Assembly (NCBI GenBank): GCA_947593515.1
Contig: CANQDQ010000009.1
Location: 20,647-84,646, forward strand
DNA: 64,000 nt
Direction of reading: 5' to 3'
Source of the DNA: an uncultured Bacteroidales bacterium
GTDB lineage: Bacteria > Bacteroidota > Bacteroidia > Bacteroidales > UBA11471
In this document: piece by piece, positions 18,663 through 27,491 of the stretch
Layout of the letters: every line of letters begins with the position of its first letter
How positions within the stretch are numbered: position 1 is the first letter of the stretch
Notes under the pieces: generated by a model
Databases searched by the model: none
Told to the model about the DNA's origin: nothing
Seen by the model: only the letters and a program-made list of their open reading frames with translations
Translations under genes and position numbers: made by a program

Positions 18663-19702
18663 ATTATTTTTGAAGTGTCCCAACTTTCGGCAGGGTCGTA
18701 AGATAATGTTTCACCCTGCTGCCGCAAGGGCGAAGGTATATTGTCGGTATAGAGACGCCCCGTACCCAAGCCCTGCGGCATTTCCGGCGAGAAGCTGCTC
18801 ACCCATTGCGCAATGGCGTTGAGACCGATATTCGACTCCAATGCTGAAGTTACCCACCAGCCGATGCGGCGGGCAGCAGCGGCTTCTATCCACGCAGCCG
18901 CGCCGCTGAATCCGCCTGTCAATGCGGGTTTCAATACGATGTACTGCGGACGTACGGCGTCGAGCAGTGCCTCTTTTTCGGCAGGCGACTCCACGCCAAT
19001 CAACTCTTCATCGAGTGCAATGGGAACGGGCGTGTCGCGGCAGAGTTCGGCGAGGGCTTGCCACTGCCCCGCACGAATCGGCTGCTCGATGGAGTGTATA
19101 TCGTATCGGGCAAGACGGTCGAGGTGTTCCCACACATTGTCGGGCGTAAACGCGCCGTTGGCATCGACCCGTAGCTCGACTTCGCGCGCAGCGTATCGGG
19201 TGCGTATCTCCGCCAAAAGTTCCAACTCCGACCGGAAATCGATAGCGCCGCCGATTTTCAGTTTGATGCAGCGGAATCCCGCCTGCAATTTTTCTTCGAT
19301 GCGGCGGTGCATGGTCTCTTTGTCGCCCATCCATATCAAACCGTTGATGACGATACGTTCCTTTCCCTCGAAAAAAGGCGTAGGGAAAATGCGGCGCACA
19401 CCGCCGTGCCGCAAGTCGAGCAGCGCCGTCTCCACACCGAAGCGTATCGAACTCCACCCCGATAAGTCGAGCGTATCTATCCGGTCGATGTTCGCGCACA
19501 CCTCCCGCAACTTCTTTTCGTAGTCGGGGCGGTCGTCGGCGCTCAGCCCCCGAAACAGGGCGCATTCGCCTATGCCGCAGACATCGAGTCGGTCGTCGTG
19601 CCACACCTTGATAAAATAGGTTTCTTTGTGCGTAAGCACGCCGCGCGACGTTCCGGCAGGAAAGGCGAAGTGTAAATCGTAACGGGTGTATGCCGCTTTC
19701 AT
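18653..19702 (-). CDS. menC: o-Succinylbenzoate synthase
   Basis: Enolase-superfamily enzyme that dehydrates SHCHC to o-succinylbenzoate in menaquinone synthesis. In the 349 residues one sees the KxK motif in CIKLKIGG near 150, metal ligands Asp in LRVDANGAF, Glu in SIEQPI and Asp-Glu in IALDEELIG, and the second catalytic Lys in YIVLKPALTGGF. The start lies 12 bases after menB's stop, and the end overlaps menE. Confidence 0.95.
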   Translation of the reverse strand: MKAAYTRYDLHFAFPAGTSRGVLTHKETYFIKVWHDDRLDVCGIGECALFRGLSADDRPDYEKKLREVCANIDRIDTLDLSGWSSIRFGVETALLDLRHGGVRRIFPTPFFEGKERIVINGLIWMGDKETMHRRIEEKLQAGFRCIKLKIGGAIDFRSELELLAEIRTRYAAREVELRVDANGAFTPDNVWEHLDRLARYDIHSIEQPIRAGQWQALAELCRDTPVPIALDEELIGVESPAEKEALLDAVRPQYIVLKPALTGGFSGAAAWIEAAAARRIGWWVTSALESNIGLNAIAQWVSSFSPEMPQGLGTGRLYTDNIPSPLRQQGETLSYDPAESWDTSKIIWN

Positions 19703-19714
19703 GGTGTCGGCAGG

Positions 19715-20542
19715 CTAACCCGGAAATTTGGGGAATTTGCTGAAATCGGGTTCGCGCTTTTCAAGGAAAGCATTTTTGCCCTCCTGCGCTTCGTCCATGA
19801 GATAGAACATGAGGGTGGCATCGCCTGCCAGTTCCATAAGTCCGTGCTGTCCGTCGAGTTCGGCGTTCAACGCCCGCTTTATCATGCGTATCGCCATAGG
19901 GCTTCGGCGCTGTATGGTCTTGCACCACTCCACCGTTTCGTCTTCGAGGCATTCGAGCGGCACGACTTTATTGACAAGTCCCATCGCCTCGGCTTCATGC
20001 GCCGAGTACTGCCGGCAGAGGAACCATATCTCCCGTGCCTTTTTCTGTCCGACGCAGCGCGCCAGATACGAGGAGCCGAAGCCGCCGTCGAAACTCCCGA
20101 CCTTGGGACCCGCCTGTCCGAAGCGGGCGTTTTCGGAAGCGATAGTCAGGTCGCACACCACGTGCAGCACGTGTCCGCCGCCTATGGCATAGCCATTGAC
20201 CATAGCGATGACGGGCTTGGGCAGCGAGCGTATCGCCTTGTGCAGGTCGAGCACATTGAGGCGCGGCACGCCGGCTTCATCGAGGTAACCGCCCGCACCT
20301 TTCACCCGCTGGTCGCCGCCCGAACAAAACGCCTTGTCGCCGGCGCCCGTGAGCACGACCACGCTTATGTCCGCCCGTTCGCGGCAGACAGACATGGCGT
20401 CGAGCATCTCGACGTTGGTCTGCGGTCGGAACGCATTATACACTTCCGGTCGGTTTATCGTGATTTTGGCGATGCCCTCGAACCACTCGAACCGGATATC
20501 TTCATACTCCTTTATCGGAGTCCACACCCGTGTTGCTGCCAT
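19715..20542 (-). CDS. menB: 1,4-Dihydroxy-2-naphthoyl-CoA synthase
   Basis: Crotonase-fold enzyme that closes the naphthoquinol ring from o-succinylbenzoyl-CoA. The 275-residue product has the MenB marks: [14 protein letters not shown], the oxyanion-hole segment [49 protein letters not shown] and a C-terminus ending [13 protein letters not shown]. It heads the menB-menC-menE block. menF and menD, which make the earlier intermediates, lie about 8 kb away on the same strand, beyond the trp operon. Upstream are two candidate -7 boxes and a structured leader (see separate entries). Confidence 0.97.
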   Translation of the reverse strand: MAATRVWTPIKEYEDIRFEWFEGIAKITINRPEVYNAFRPQTNVEMLDAMSVCRERADISVVVLTGAGDKAFCSGGDQRVKGAGGYLDEAGVPRLNVLDLHKAIRSLPKPVIAMVNGYAIGGGHVLHVVCDLTIASENARFGQAGPKVGSFDGGFGSSYLARCVGQKKAREIWFLCRQYSAHEAEAMGLVNKVVPLECLEDETVEWCKTIQRRSPMAIRMIKRALNAELDGQHGLMELAGDATLMFYLMDEAQEGKNAFLEKREPDFSKFPKFPG

Positions 20543-20586
20543 ATTCGTAAATTTATTTAGCGTTTGTCGGGAAAAATTCCAGCGGT

Positions 20587-20594
20587 TAAAGATA
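20587..20594 (-). promoter_or_regulatory. Candidate proximal -7 box for menB
   Basis: Minus-strand TATCTTTA, one base from consensus, would give a leader of about 36 bases. No clear -33 element. It may instead be chance; the distal site at 20742-20772 is the better match. Confidence 0.35.
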
Positions 20595-20645
20595 CGGTTT
20601 CTCCGCCGAATAATCGGCTTTCACACCGAAAAATATCTTCACCGC

Positions 20646-20675
20646 AAAAAACAAATGCCGGATTCGCACCCGGCA
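20646..20675 (-). terminator. Terminator-like hairpin in the menB leader
   Basis: On the minus strand TGCCGG (20675-20670) pairs with CCGGCA (20661-20656) around an 8-base loop, followed at once by a T-rich run (TTTGTTTTTTG, about 20655-20645). It lies between the distal menB promoter and menB, so it could attenuate menB or end a short RNA of about 90 bases. Confidence 0.45.
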
Positions 20676-20741
20676 CCGTTTCACACACATATTATTAAAA
20701 CCCAAATCCTATTATGCTGCATGATTTTTTTCTGTACAGTG

Positions 20742-20772
20742 CAAAGATAGGGCGACTTCCGCGCACCGGCAA
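20742..20772 (-). promoter_or_regulatory. Distal promoter for menB
   Basis: On the minus strand TTG (20772-20770), a 20-base spacer and TATCTTTG (20749-20742) match the Bacteroidetes promoter well. The transcript would have a leader of about 190 bases with potential hairpins before menB. Confidence 0.65.
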
Positions 20773-20929
20773 TACCGAAATGTTATGATTTATACCCCGC
20801 CTGCTCCCCATTATTATGTAGAAAACCGAAAAAATCGGGCGAACGATAGCAAAAACAAAATCTTTTCCGACGGGTGAAATTCGGAATTTCAGAACAAAAA
20901 CAAGAATTTTGTAAAAAAATCGGGATTAT

Positions 20930-20962
20930 TTATTGCATTTATCTGTTTTATGCGTATATTTG
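20930..20962 (+). promoter_or_regulatory. Promoter of the trp operon
   Basis: TTATTG at 20930-20935, a 19-base spacer and TATATTTG at 20955-20962 match the Bacteroidetes consensus. Transcription would start near 20969, about a dozen bases before the leader-peptide ATG. Confidence 0.8.
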
Positions 20963-20981
20963 CAGCAGAAAAGTAAATGCG

Positions 20982-21044
20982 ATGACAACGAATACACAAC
21001 ATAACTTTTGGTGGTGGCGCTACTTACAACGTAAAATGTCGTAA
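20982..21044 (+). CDS. trpL: trp operon leader peptide with three consecutive Trp codons
   Basis: A 20-codon frame, ATG at 20982 to TAA at 21042-21044, reads MTTNTQHNFWWWRYLQRKMS. Three TGG codons in a row occupy 21009-21017. Trp is the rarest amino acid and this sits between the trp promoter and trpB, directly before a terminator hairpin, which is the layout of a ribosome-mediated attenuator. When Trp-tRNA is scarce the ribosome would stall on the TGG codons and favour read-through. It is too short to be reported by ordinary gene callers. Confidence 0.9.
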   Translation: MTTNTQHNFWWWRYLQRKMS

Positions 21045-21105
21045 GAAGAGACGCCGCGTATATACATATCGAAAAGGCTTGTCGTTACTTACGGCAAGCC
21101 TTTTT
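21023..21105 (+). promoter_or_regulatory. trp attenuator: alternative RNA structures and terminator
   Basis: Terminator: left arm 21072-21084 (AAAAGGCTTGTCG), 7-base loop, right arm 21092-21104, ending in five T (21101-21105). One G-U pair is included. Candidate antiterminator: 21038-21045 (GTCGTAAG, overlapping the leader stop) can pair with 21088-21095 (CTTACGGC), which removes part of the terminator loop and right arm. The same segment can also pair in part with CTTAC at 21023-21027 inside the leader gene. A ribosome stalled on the Trp codons would cover 21023-21027 and free the antiterminator strand. The terminator is seen; the switching is inference. Confidence 0.85.
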
Positions 21106-21146
21106 CGATGAAATAACCTTGATACAAATATTAAAAACGAAATAAA

Positions 21147-22331
21147 ATGAAAACTTTTCACGTCGATGCCGACGGTTACTACGGAAATTTCGGGGGCGCA
21201 TACATTCCCGAAATCCTGCACCGCTGCGTCGAAGAACTACAAAAAAACTACTTAGAGGTACTCGAAAGCGAATCGTTCAAACGGGAATACGACGAACTGC
21301 TGCGCAATTACGTGGGACGCCCCTCGCCGCTCTATTTGGCAAAACGGCTGTCGGAGAAATACGGCTGCAAAATCTACTTGAAACGGGAAGACCTCAACCA
21401 TACGGGTGCCCACAAAATCAACAACACGATAGGGCAGATACTGCTCGCCCGCCGCATGGGCAAAACCCGCATCATCGCCGAAACGGGAGCCGGTCAGCAC
21501 GGCGTGGCTACGGCTACGGTGTGCGCCCTGATGAACATGGAATGCGTGGTGTATATGGGAAAAACCGACGTGGAACGACAGCACATCAACGTAGAGAAAA
21601 TGCGTATGCTGGGGGCGGAAGTACGTCCCGTAACGTCGGGCAACATGACCCTCAAAGATGCGACCAACGAGGCAATACGCGACTGGTGCTGCCACCCTAC
21701 CGACACCTATTATATCATCGGTTCGACAGTGGGACCGCACCCCTACCCCGATATGGTAGCCCGTCTGCAATCGGTCATCAGCGAAGAGATACGCCGGCAG
21801 CTGCAAGAGCAGGAAGGCCGCGACTACCCCGACTACCTGATGGCTTGCGTGGGCGGCGGCAGCAACGCGGCGGGTACGATATATCATTACGTTGATGACG
21901 AACGGGTGAAAATCGTGCTTGCCGAAGCCGGCGGTCTCGGCGTGGAGAGCGGCAAATCGGCGGCGACGATACAGCTGGGTCGCGAAGGCATCATACACGG
22001 CTCGCGCACGTTGGTGATACAGGACGAGGACGGGCAGATACAGGAGCCGTACTCCATTTCTGCCGGATTGGACTATCCGGGCATCGGTCCGATACACGCC
22101 AACCTCGCCCGCGAAAAACGGGCGGAAGTACTCGCCATCAACGACGACGAGGCGTTGGAAGCGGCTTATGAACTGACGCGTTTGGAGGGCATCATTCCCG
22201 CCCTCGAATCGGCTCACGCTCTGGGCGCTCTGCGCAAAATAGACTTCAAGCCCTCCGACGTGGTGGTACTCACCGTATCGGGACGCGGCGACAAAGACAT
22301 TGAAACTTACCTGAAAAACATGCCACGATGA
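21147..22331 (+). CDS. trpB: Tryptophan synthase beta chain
   Basis: PLP enzyme that condenses indole with serine, working with TrpA. The 394 residues carry the family N-terminus ([15 protein letters not shown]), the PLP-binding Lys90 in [21 protein letters not shown] and the phosphate-binding glycine loop [10 protein letters not shown]. It is the first structural gene after the attenuator; its end overlaps trpE (ATGA). Having trpB first and trpA last is usual for this phylum. Confidence 0.98.
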   Translation: MKTFHVDADGYYGNFGGAYIPEILHRCVEELQKNYLEVLESESFKREYDELLRNYVGRPSPLYLAKRLSEKYGCKIYLKREDLNHTGAHKINNTIGQILLARRMGKTRIIAETGAGQHGVATATVCALMNMECVVYMGKTDVERQHINVEKMRMLGAEVRPVTSGNMTLKDATNEAIRDWCCHPTDTYYIIGSTVGPHPYPDMVARLQSVISEEIRRQLQEQEGRDYPDYLMACVGGGSNAAGTIYHYVDDERVKIVLAEAGGLGVESGKSAATIQLGREGIIHGSRTLVIQDEDGQIQEPYSISAGLDYPGIGPIHANLAREKRAEVLAINDDEALEAAYELTRLEGIIPALESAHALGALRKIDFKPSDVVVLTVSGRGDKDIETYLKNMPR

Positions 22332-23728
22332 AAACATTCCGCTACAAAGCCCTGCACAAACTTCTGCTCGGCGACCTGCATACGCCGGTGGGCACTTATC
22401 TGAAAGTACGGGATTACTTTTCCCAAAGCGCGCTGATGGAGAGTTCGGACTACCACGGCGGCGAAAACAACCGCTCGTTCATCGGGCTGCACCCGCTCGC
22501 TTCGGTAAGCATCGGACACGGCACGGCGACGCTACGCTACCCCGACAACTCGACGACGGAACACGCCATCGCCGCCGATTACCGCTGCGAAGACGCCATT
22601 ACCGAATTTCTGCAATCGTTCGAGGTCGAGGGTGAATATAAAAACTATTGCGGTCTCTACGGCTACACTTCGTTCAACGCGGTGCGCTACTTCGAGAACA
22701 TTCCGGTAAAAGACAGCCGCGACCCGTTCAACGATGCCCCCGATATGCTCTACATTCTGTATAAATACATCATCGTATTCAACGACTTCAAGCACGAAAT
22801 GGTGTTGATAGAAATGGTGCCGGAGGGGGAAGAAAGCCATATCGATTTTCTCGAAAAAGCGATAGCGAACCGGAATTTCACCTGCTACGACTTCCACGCC
22901 GTAGGCAAGGCATACAGCACACTCACCGACGAAGAACACAAAGCCAATATCCGGCGCGGCATCGCGCACTGCCTGCGGGGCGACGTGTTCCAAATCGTGC
23001 TGTCGCGGCGATTCGTGCAAGCCTATACGGGCGACGATTTCAAACTCTACCGCGCTCTGCGCAGTATCAATCCGTCGCCCTACCTTTTCTATTTCGACTT
23101 CGGCGGATTCCGCATATTCGGCTCTTCACCCGAAACGCACTGCCGCATCGAAAACGGCCGTGCCTACATCGACCCGATAGCCGGCACGACCCGACGGACA
23201 GGCGACAACGAAAAAGACGCCGCACTGGCTGCCGCCCTGCTTGCCGACCCCAAAGAGAACGCCGAACACGTGATGCTCGTCGACCTTGCCCGCAACGACC
23301 TGAGCCGCAACTGCCACGACGTGAAGGTAGAATTTTACAAAGAGACGCAGTATTACAGCCACGTAATCCACCTCGTCAGCCGCGTCAGCGGACGGTTGAA
23401 CGACGATGCCAACCCCATAAAGGCTTTCATCGACACTTTCCCCGCCGGCACCCTGTCGGGGGCGCCCAAAGTGCGGGCAATGCAGCTCATCAGCGAATAC
23501 GAGCCGCACAATCGTGGCGCATACGGCGGGTGCATCGGATTCATCGGTCTGAACGGCAACCTCAACCAAGCCATCACCATACGCACTTTCGTAAGCCGCA
23601 ACAACGAATTGTGGTTCCAAGCCGGCGGCGGCATCGTAGCCCAAAGCAGCGAGGAATACGAATTGCAAGAGGTAAACAACAAACTCGGCGCCCTGCGCAA
23701 AGCCATCGACATAGCCGAACAACTCTAA
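22328..23728 (+). CDS. trpE: Anthranilate synthase component I
   Basis: Converts chorismate and ammonia to anthranilate, the committed step of tryptophan synthesis; ammonia comes from TrpG. In 466 residues the chorismate-binding domain is clear: [79 protein letters not shown] and the end [16 protein letters not shown]. The N-terminal LLESSDxxxxxxxxS feedback site of many TrpE proteins appears here as [18 protein letters not shown], so Trp feedback inhibition is plausible. The start overlaps trpB by four bases. Confidence 0.97.
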   Translation: MKTFRYKALHKLLLGDLHTPVGTYLKVRDYFSQSALMESSDYHGGENNRSFIGLHPLASVSIGHGTATLRYPDNSTTEHAIAADYRCEDAITEFLQSFEVEGEYKNYCGLYGYTSFNAVRYFENIPVKDSRDPFNDAPDMLYILYKYIIVFNDFKHEMVLIEMVPEGEESHIDFLEKAIANRNFTCYDFHAVGKAYSTLTDEEHKANIRRGIAHCLRGDVFQIVLSRRFVQAYTGDDFKLYRALRSINPSPYLFYFDFGGFRIFGSSPETHCRIENGRAYIDPIAGTTRRTGDNEKDAALAAALLADPKENAEHVMLVDLARNDLSRNCHDVKVEFYKETQYYSHVIHLVSRVSGRLNDDANPIKAFIDTFPAGTLSGAPKVRAMQLISEYEPHNRGAYGGCIGFIGLNGNLNQAITIRTFVSRNNELWFQAGGGIVAQSSEEYELQEVNNKLGALRKAIDIAEQL

Positions 23729-23740
23729 TTGCACCCTATT

Positions 23741-24310
23741 ATGAAAATCACTATCATAGACAATTACGACTCGTTTACGTACAACCTCTTCCACATGGTA
23801 AGAGAAGCCGGTGCGGAAGTAACGGTAGTGCGCAACGACGCTTTCGACCTCGACGACCTCGAAGCCTGCGACAAAATCATACTCTCGCCCGGTCCGGGCA
23901 TTCCGTCGGAAGCCGGTCTGCTGCTCGACACGATACGCCGGTATGCCGGACGCAAACCCATACTCGGCGTGTGTCTCGGACATCAGGCGATAGGCGAAGT
24001 ATTCGGCGGCAAACTCGTGAATCTGAGCCGCGTGTATCACGGCGTGCAAACGCCGATAAAACTGCTTGGCAACGACTATCTTTTCGAGGGTCTCGACAGC
24101 AGCATCGCCGTAGGTCGCTACCACTCGTGGGTGGTCGATGCCGACAGCCTGCCCGACTGTCTCGAAATCACCGCCCGCAGTGAAGAAGGGCTTGTCATGG
24201 CGCTGCGCCACAAGACGTTCGATATTCACGGCATACAGTTCCACCCCGAATCGGTATTGACGCCGCAGGGAAAAATCATCATGGAAAACTTCTTAAAAGC
24301 AAACGTATGA
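23741..24310 (+). CDS. trpG: Anthranilate synthase component II (glutamine amidotransferase)
   Basis: Supplies ammonia from glutamine to TrpE. 189 residues, class I amidotransferase: DNYDSFTYNL, LSPGPGIPSEAG, nucleophile Cys78 in LGVCLGHQAIGE and the His-Glu pair in GIQFHPESVLTP. The ATG at 23741 is chosen over an upstream TTG because it gives the standard N-terminus MKITIIDNYDSF. It ends in a four-base overlap with trpD. Confidence 0.97.
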   Translation: MKITIIDNYDSFTYNLFHMVREAGAEVTVVRNDAFDLDDLEACDKIILSPGPGIPSEAGLLLDTIRRYAGRKPILGVCLGHQAIGEVFGGKLVNLSRVYHGVQTPIKLLGNDYLFEGLDSSIAVGRYHSWVVDADSLPDCLEITARSEEGLVMALRHKTFDIHGIQFHPESVLTPQGKIIMENFLKANV

Positions 24311-25302
24311 AAAAGATTCTGACACGGCTTTTCAATCACGAAATACTCTCCCGACAAGAGGCGGAAAAAATCATGTCGGATATGACGCGCGGCGTCTATA
24401 ACGAAGTGCAAACAGCCGCGCTGCTCACCGTTTACAAAATGCGCTCCCCGTCGGTAGAAGAGCTTATCGGGTTCCGCAACTCCCTGCTGGAAAGCCGCAT
24501 ACGCATAGATTTAAGCGACTACAACGCTATTGACATCGTGGGGACGGGCGGCGACGGGAAAAACACGTTCAATATTTCGACCTGCGCCTGTTTCGTGGTG
24601 GCGGGTGCCGGCTACCGCGTGGCAAAACACGGCAACTACGGCGCCACCTCCGTGAGCGGTGCGAGCAACGTCATGGAACAGCACGGCGTGAAATTCACCA
24701 ACGACGAAAGCCGGCTGCGCCGCTCGATTGAAGGGTGCGGCATGGCATACCTGCACACCCCGCTTTTCAATCCGGCAATGAAAGCGGTCGCCCCCGTGCG
24801 CAAGGCGTTGCAGGTAAGCACGCTGTTCAACCTGCTGGGTCCATTGGTCAATCCGTCGCTGCCGGCAAACCAGCTGCTTGGCGTCGCCAATCTCGAACTG
24901 TTGCGCCTCTACGCCCAGACGTTCCAGACATTAGGTATGGAATTTGCCGTCGTAACCAGTTTAGACGGCTACGACGAAATATCGCTGACCGACTCGTTCA
25001 AAGTAATCATGAAACATTACGAGCGGATATACCGCCCCGACGAACTGGGCTTGCCGTCGATACGGCAGGAAGAACTCTTCGGCGGCAGCACACCCGAAGA
25101 AGCCGCCCGCATTTTCGACAACGTACTGACGGGAAAAGCCACCGTCTCGCAGACGAACTGCGTTCTCATAAACGCCGCTTTCGCCATACAGATTTTGGAG
25201 CCGTCCAAGTCTATCGGCGAATGTTTGGAAACAGCCCGCGCATCGCTCGCCGGCGGAAAGGCTGCCGAAACCTTGAAAAAATTCATCGCCCTGAACAGTT
25301 AG
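24307..25302 (+). CDS. trpD: Anthranilate phosphoribosyltransferase
   Basis: Joins anthranilate to PRPP. 331 residues with the family motifs DIVGTGGDGKNTFNIST (near 76-92), KHGNYGATSVSGASNVMEQHG, and FNLLGPLVNPSLPANQLLGV. It overlaps trpG by four bases and is followed 5 bases later by trpC. A separate enzyme here, not fused to TrpG as in enterobacteria. Confidence 0.97.
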   Translation: MKKILTRLFNHEILSRQEAEKIMSDMTRGVYNEVQTAALLTVYKMRSPSVEELIGFRNSLLESRIRIDLSDYNAIDIVGTGGDGKNTFNISTCACFVVAGAGYRVAKHGNYGATSVSGASNVMEQHGVKFTNDESRLRRSIEGCGMAYLHTPLFNPAMKAVAPVRKALQVSTLFNLLGPLVNPSLPANQLLGVANLELLRLYAQTFQTLGMEFAVVTSLDGYDEISLTDSFKVIMKHYERIYRPDELGLPSIRQEELFGGSTPEEAARIFDNVLTGKATVSQTNCVLINAAFAIQILEPSKSIGECLETARASLAGGKAAETLKKFIALNS

Positions 25303-25307
25303 CCGCC

Positions 25308-26099
25308 ATGAAAGATATTTTAGACGAAATCATCGCCCGCAAACGGGAGGAAATAGTGCAACAGAAACAGGCTGTAAACATAGAACTGCTGCGCGAAAAC
25401 GCCAGGCAGAAAACGCAGGAACAGCGGAGTATGCGGGCAGCGCTGGCAGCATCGCCCTACGGCATCATTGCCGAATTTAAGCGCAAGTCGCCGTCGAAAG
25501 GGTGGATAAAAGAACTCGGTCGTGCCGACGAGATTCCCCCTTCGTATGAAGCCAACGGCGCCGCCGCCCTCTCCATTCTCACCGATGCGCCGTTTTTCGG
25601 CGGCTCGCTGCACGACATCGCCGTTGCCCGTCCGCTTACGGGTCTGCCCGTACTGCGAAAAGATTTCATCATCGACGAATACCAGCTCTTTCAAGCCCGC
25701 ATCGTGGGCGCCGACGCCGTGCTGCTCATCGCCGCCGCCCTGTCGCCGGAGGAGTGCCGGACGCTGGCGGAAGAGGCGCACCGGCTCGGCCTCGAAGTGC
25801 TGTTGGAAATACATCGGGAAAGCGAACTCGACTACGTGAACGAGCATATCGACATGATAGGCGTAAACAACCGGAATTTGGGGAGCTTTCACACCGACGT
25901 GAAAAATTCGTTCCGGCTGGCAGAGAAGCTGCCTGCCGACCTCTTGAAAGTTTCGGAGAGCGGCATCTCCGACCCTGCGACGATAAAAGAGCTGCGGCAG
26001 GCGGGATTTCGCGGATTCCTCATCGGCGAGACTTTCATGAAAACCGAAAATCCGGGAGCGACGCTCCGTCAATTCATAAACGACCTGTCATGCTCGTAA
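25308..26099 (+). CDS. trpC: Indole-3-glycerol phosphate synthase
   Basis: Closes the indole ring of CdRP. 263 residues with a TIM-barrel: N-terminal helix ILDEIIARKREEIVQQKQ, IIAEFKRKSPSKGWI (catalytic Lys region), ALSILTDAPFFGGS, PVLRKDFIIDEYQ, GADAVLLIAA, IGVNNRNLGSFHTD and SESGISDPATIKEL. The ATG at 25308, five bases after the trpD stop, gives the standard N-terminus. It is not fused to TrpF; the trpF start overlaps its end by 10 bases. Confidence 0.97.
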   Translation: MKDILDEIIARKREEIVQQKQAVNIELLRENARQKTQEQRSMRAALAASPYGIIAEFKRKSPSKGWIKELGRADEIPPSYEANGAAALSILTDAPFFGGSLHDIAVARPLTGLPVLRKDFIIDEYQLFQARIVGADAVLLIAAALSPEECRTLAEEAHRLGLEVLLEIHRESELDYVNEHIDMIGVNNRNLGSFHTDVKNSFRLAEKLPADLLKVSESGISDPATIKELRQAGFRGFLIGETFMKTENPGATLRQFINDLSCS

Positions 26100-26713
26100 A
26101 AGTGTGCGGTATGCGCGAGCCGGAAAACATTCGCGCCGCAGAGAAGTGCGACATCGACCTGATGGGTTTTATCTTCGCCCCGCGCTCGCCCCGCTGCGTA
26201 ACGCAAATGCCGTCTTATCTGCCGGAAAAGGTGCGGCGCATCGGCGTGTTCGTCGATGCCGACAAAGCGACGATAGAACATCGCATTGCCGACTACGGAC
26301 TGTACGGCGTGCAGCTGCACGGACACGAATTGCCCGAACTTTGCCGCACGCTGCGCGCAAACGGCGTGAAAGTCATCAAGGCATTTCAGATGCAAGACCG
26401 GACGTCGGCAGCGCAATGCCGCGCCTACGAAAGCGTGTGCGACTGGTTTCTGTTCGACACGCCCTGCGCGACGGACGGCGGCTCGGGAAGAAAATTCGAC
26501 TGGACGCTGTTGGAAAGCTATCGGGGCAGTACGCCATTTCTGCTGAGCGGCGGTCTGTCGCCCAACTGTCTGACAGAGCTGCGCGGATTTTCACACCCGC
26601 AATGGGCAGGCATCGACCTCAACAGCGGATTCGAAACCGCCCCTGCCTTAAAAGACATCGACAAACTGCGAAACTTCATAACCCTATTCAGAAACGAAAT
26701 AAAAAACAAATAA
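26090..26713 (+). CDS. trpF: Phosphoribosylanthranilate isomerase
   Basis: Isomerises PRA to CdRP. 207-residue TIM-barrel with MLVKVCGMREPENI (catalytic Cys6), DLMGFIFAPRSPRCV, RRIGVFVDADKATIE, YGVQLHGHELPELC, the catalytic Asp region FLFDTPCATDGGSGRKFDW, LLSGGLSPNCL and GIDLNSGFETAPALKDIDKL. The start overlaps the trpC end by 10 bases, which suggests coupling. trpA begins one base after its stop. Confidence 0.95.
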   Translation: MLVKVCGMREPENIRAAEKCDIDLMGFIFAPRSPRCVTQMPSYLPEKVRRIGVFVDADKATIEHRIADYGLYGVQLHGHELPELCRTLRANGVKVIKAFQMQDRTSAAQCRAYESVCDWFLFDTPCATDGGSGRKFDWTLLESYRGSTPFLLSGGLSPNCLTELRGFSHPQWAGIDLNSGFETAPALKDIDKLRNFITLFRNEIKNK

Positions 26714-26714
26714 G

Positions 26715-27488
26715 ATGAATCGTATCAACCGACTTTTTCAAGAGAAGAAAAAAGAGATTCTCTCCATTTATTTTTGTGCCGGACACCCGACGTTCGACGG
26801 CACGTGCGAAGTCATCAAAACGCTCGAAGCCAAAGGCGTGGACATGATAGAGATAGGCATACCGTTCAGCGACCCGATGGCAGACGGTCCCGTGATACAG
26901 GAGGCTGCCACCCGCGCCCTGCGCAACGGCATGACCCTGCGCAAATTGTTCGGACAGCTTGCCGACATACGCAGCGACGTGCACATTCCGTTGATACTCA
27001 TGGGGTATCTGAATCCGATTTTGCAATACGGATTCGAGGCATTCTGCCGCTCCTGCCAAGCGTGCGGCATCGACGGCATCATCGTTCCCGACCTGCCGTT
27101 CCGTGAATATATGGAAAATTACAAGGCGACCGCCGACCGCTACGACCTGCGGCTCATCATGCTTATCACGCCTGAAACGAGCGAGGAGCGCATACGCCTC
27201 ATCGACGCGCATACCGACGGATTCATCTACATGGTGTCGTCGGCTGCCATCACCGGTGCCCAAAAAGATTTCAATGCCCAAAAGCTGGCGTATTTCAAAC
27301 GCATCGAAGCGATGCAGCTGCGCAATCCCCGCATGATAGGATTCGGCATTTCCAACCGGCAGACGCACGAAGCGGCTTGCGCCCACGCCGCCGGCGCCAT
27401 CATCGGCAGCAAATTCGTATCGCTGTTGCAAGAGGAGGGCAATGCCGGACGCGCTATCGACCGACTTTTGCGAGCGCTCCGAGAATAG
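26715..27488 (+). CDS. trpA: Tryptophan synthase alpha chain
   Basis: Cleaves indole-3-glycerol phosphate to indole, which is channelled to TrpB. 257 residues with the catalytic Glu and Asp segments MIEIGIPFSDPMADGPVIQ, LMGYLNPILQYG, GIDGIIVPDLPF, VSSAAITGAQKDF and GFGISNRQTHEAA. Last gene of the operon; its stop is three bases from the stop of the convergent DUF5106 gene, with no visible terminator between. Confidence 0.97.
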   Translation: MNRINRLFQEKKKEILSIYFCAGHPTFDGTCEVIKTLEAKGVDMIEIGIPFSDPMADGPVIQEAATRALRNGMTLRKLFGQLADIRSDVHIPLILMGYLNPILQYGFEAFCRSCQACGIDGIIVPDLPFREYMENYKATADRYDLRLIMLITPETSEERIRLIDAHTDGFIYMVSSAAITGAQKDFNAQKLAYFKRIEAMQLRNPRMIGFGISNRQTHEAACAHAAGAIIGSKFVSLLQEEGNAGRAIDRLLRALRE

Positions 27489-27491
27489 CCG

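Larger units (their letters stand above)
20543..20981. other. Divergent menB / trp regulatory region
   Basis: 439 bases without a protein gene. It carries the menB promoters and leader (minus strand) to the left, and the trp promoter (plus strand) at the right end. Between about 20775 and 20925 I see only AT-rich sequence with no clear motif. Confidence 0.6.

Noticed and set aside
20656..20675. Resemblance of the hairpin (minus strand GGTGCGAATCC) to a tRNA T-arm
   Set aside because: No acceptor, D or anticodon arms can be folded around it, and a T-run follows. It is better read as a terminator-like hairpin.
20543..20750. Cobalamin riboswitch in the menB leader
   Set aside because: Some GGTG and GAATCCGG-like pieces are present, but the highly conserved B12-box GCCACTG-type segment and the GGGAA element are missing; a covariance search would settle it.
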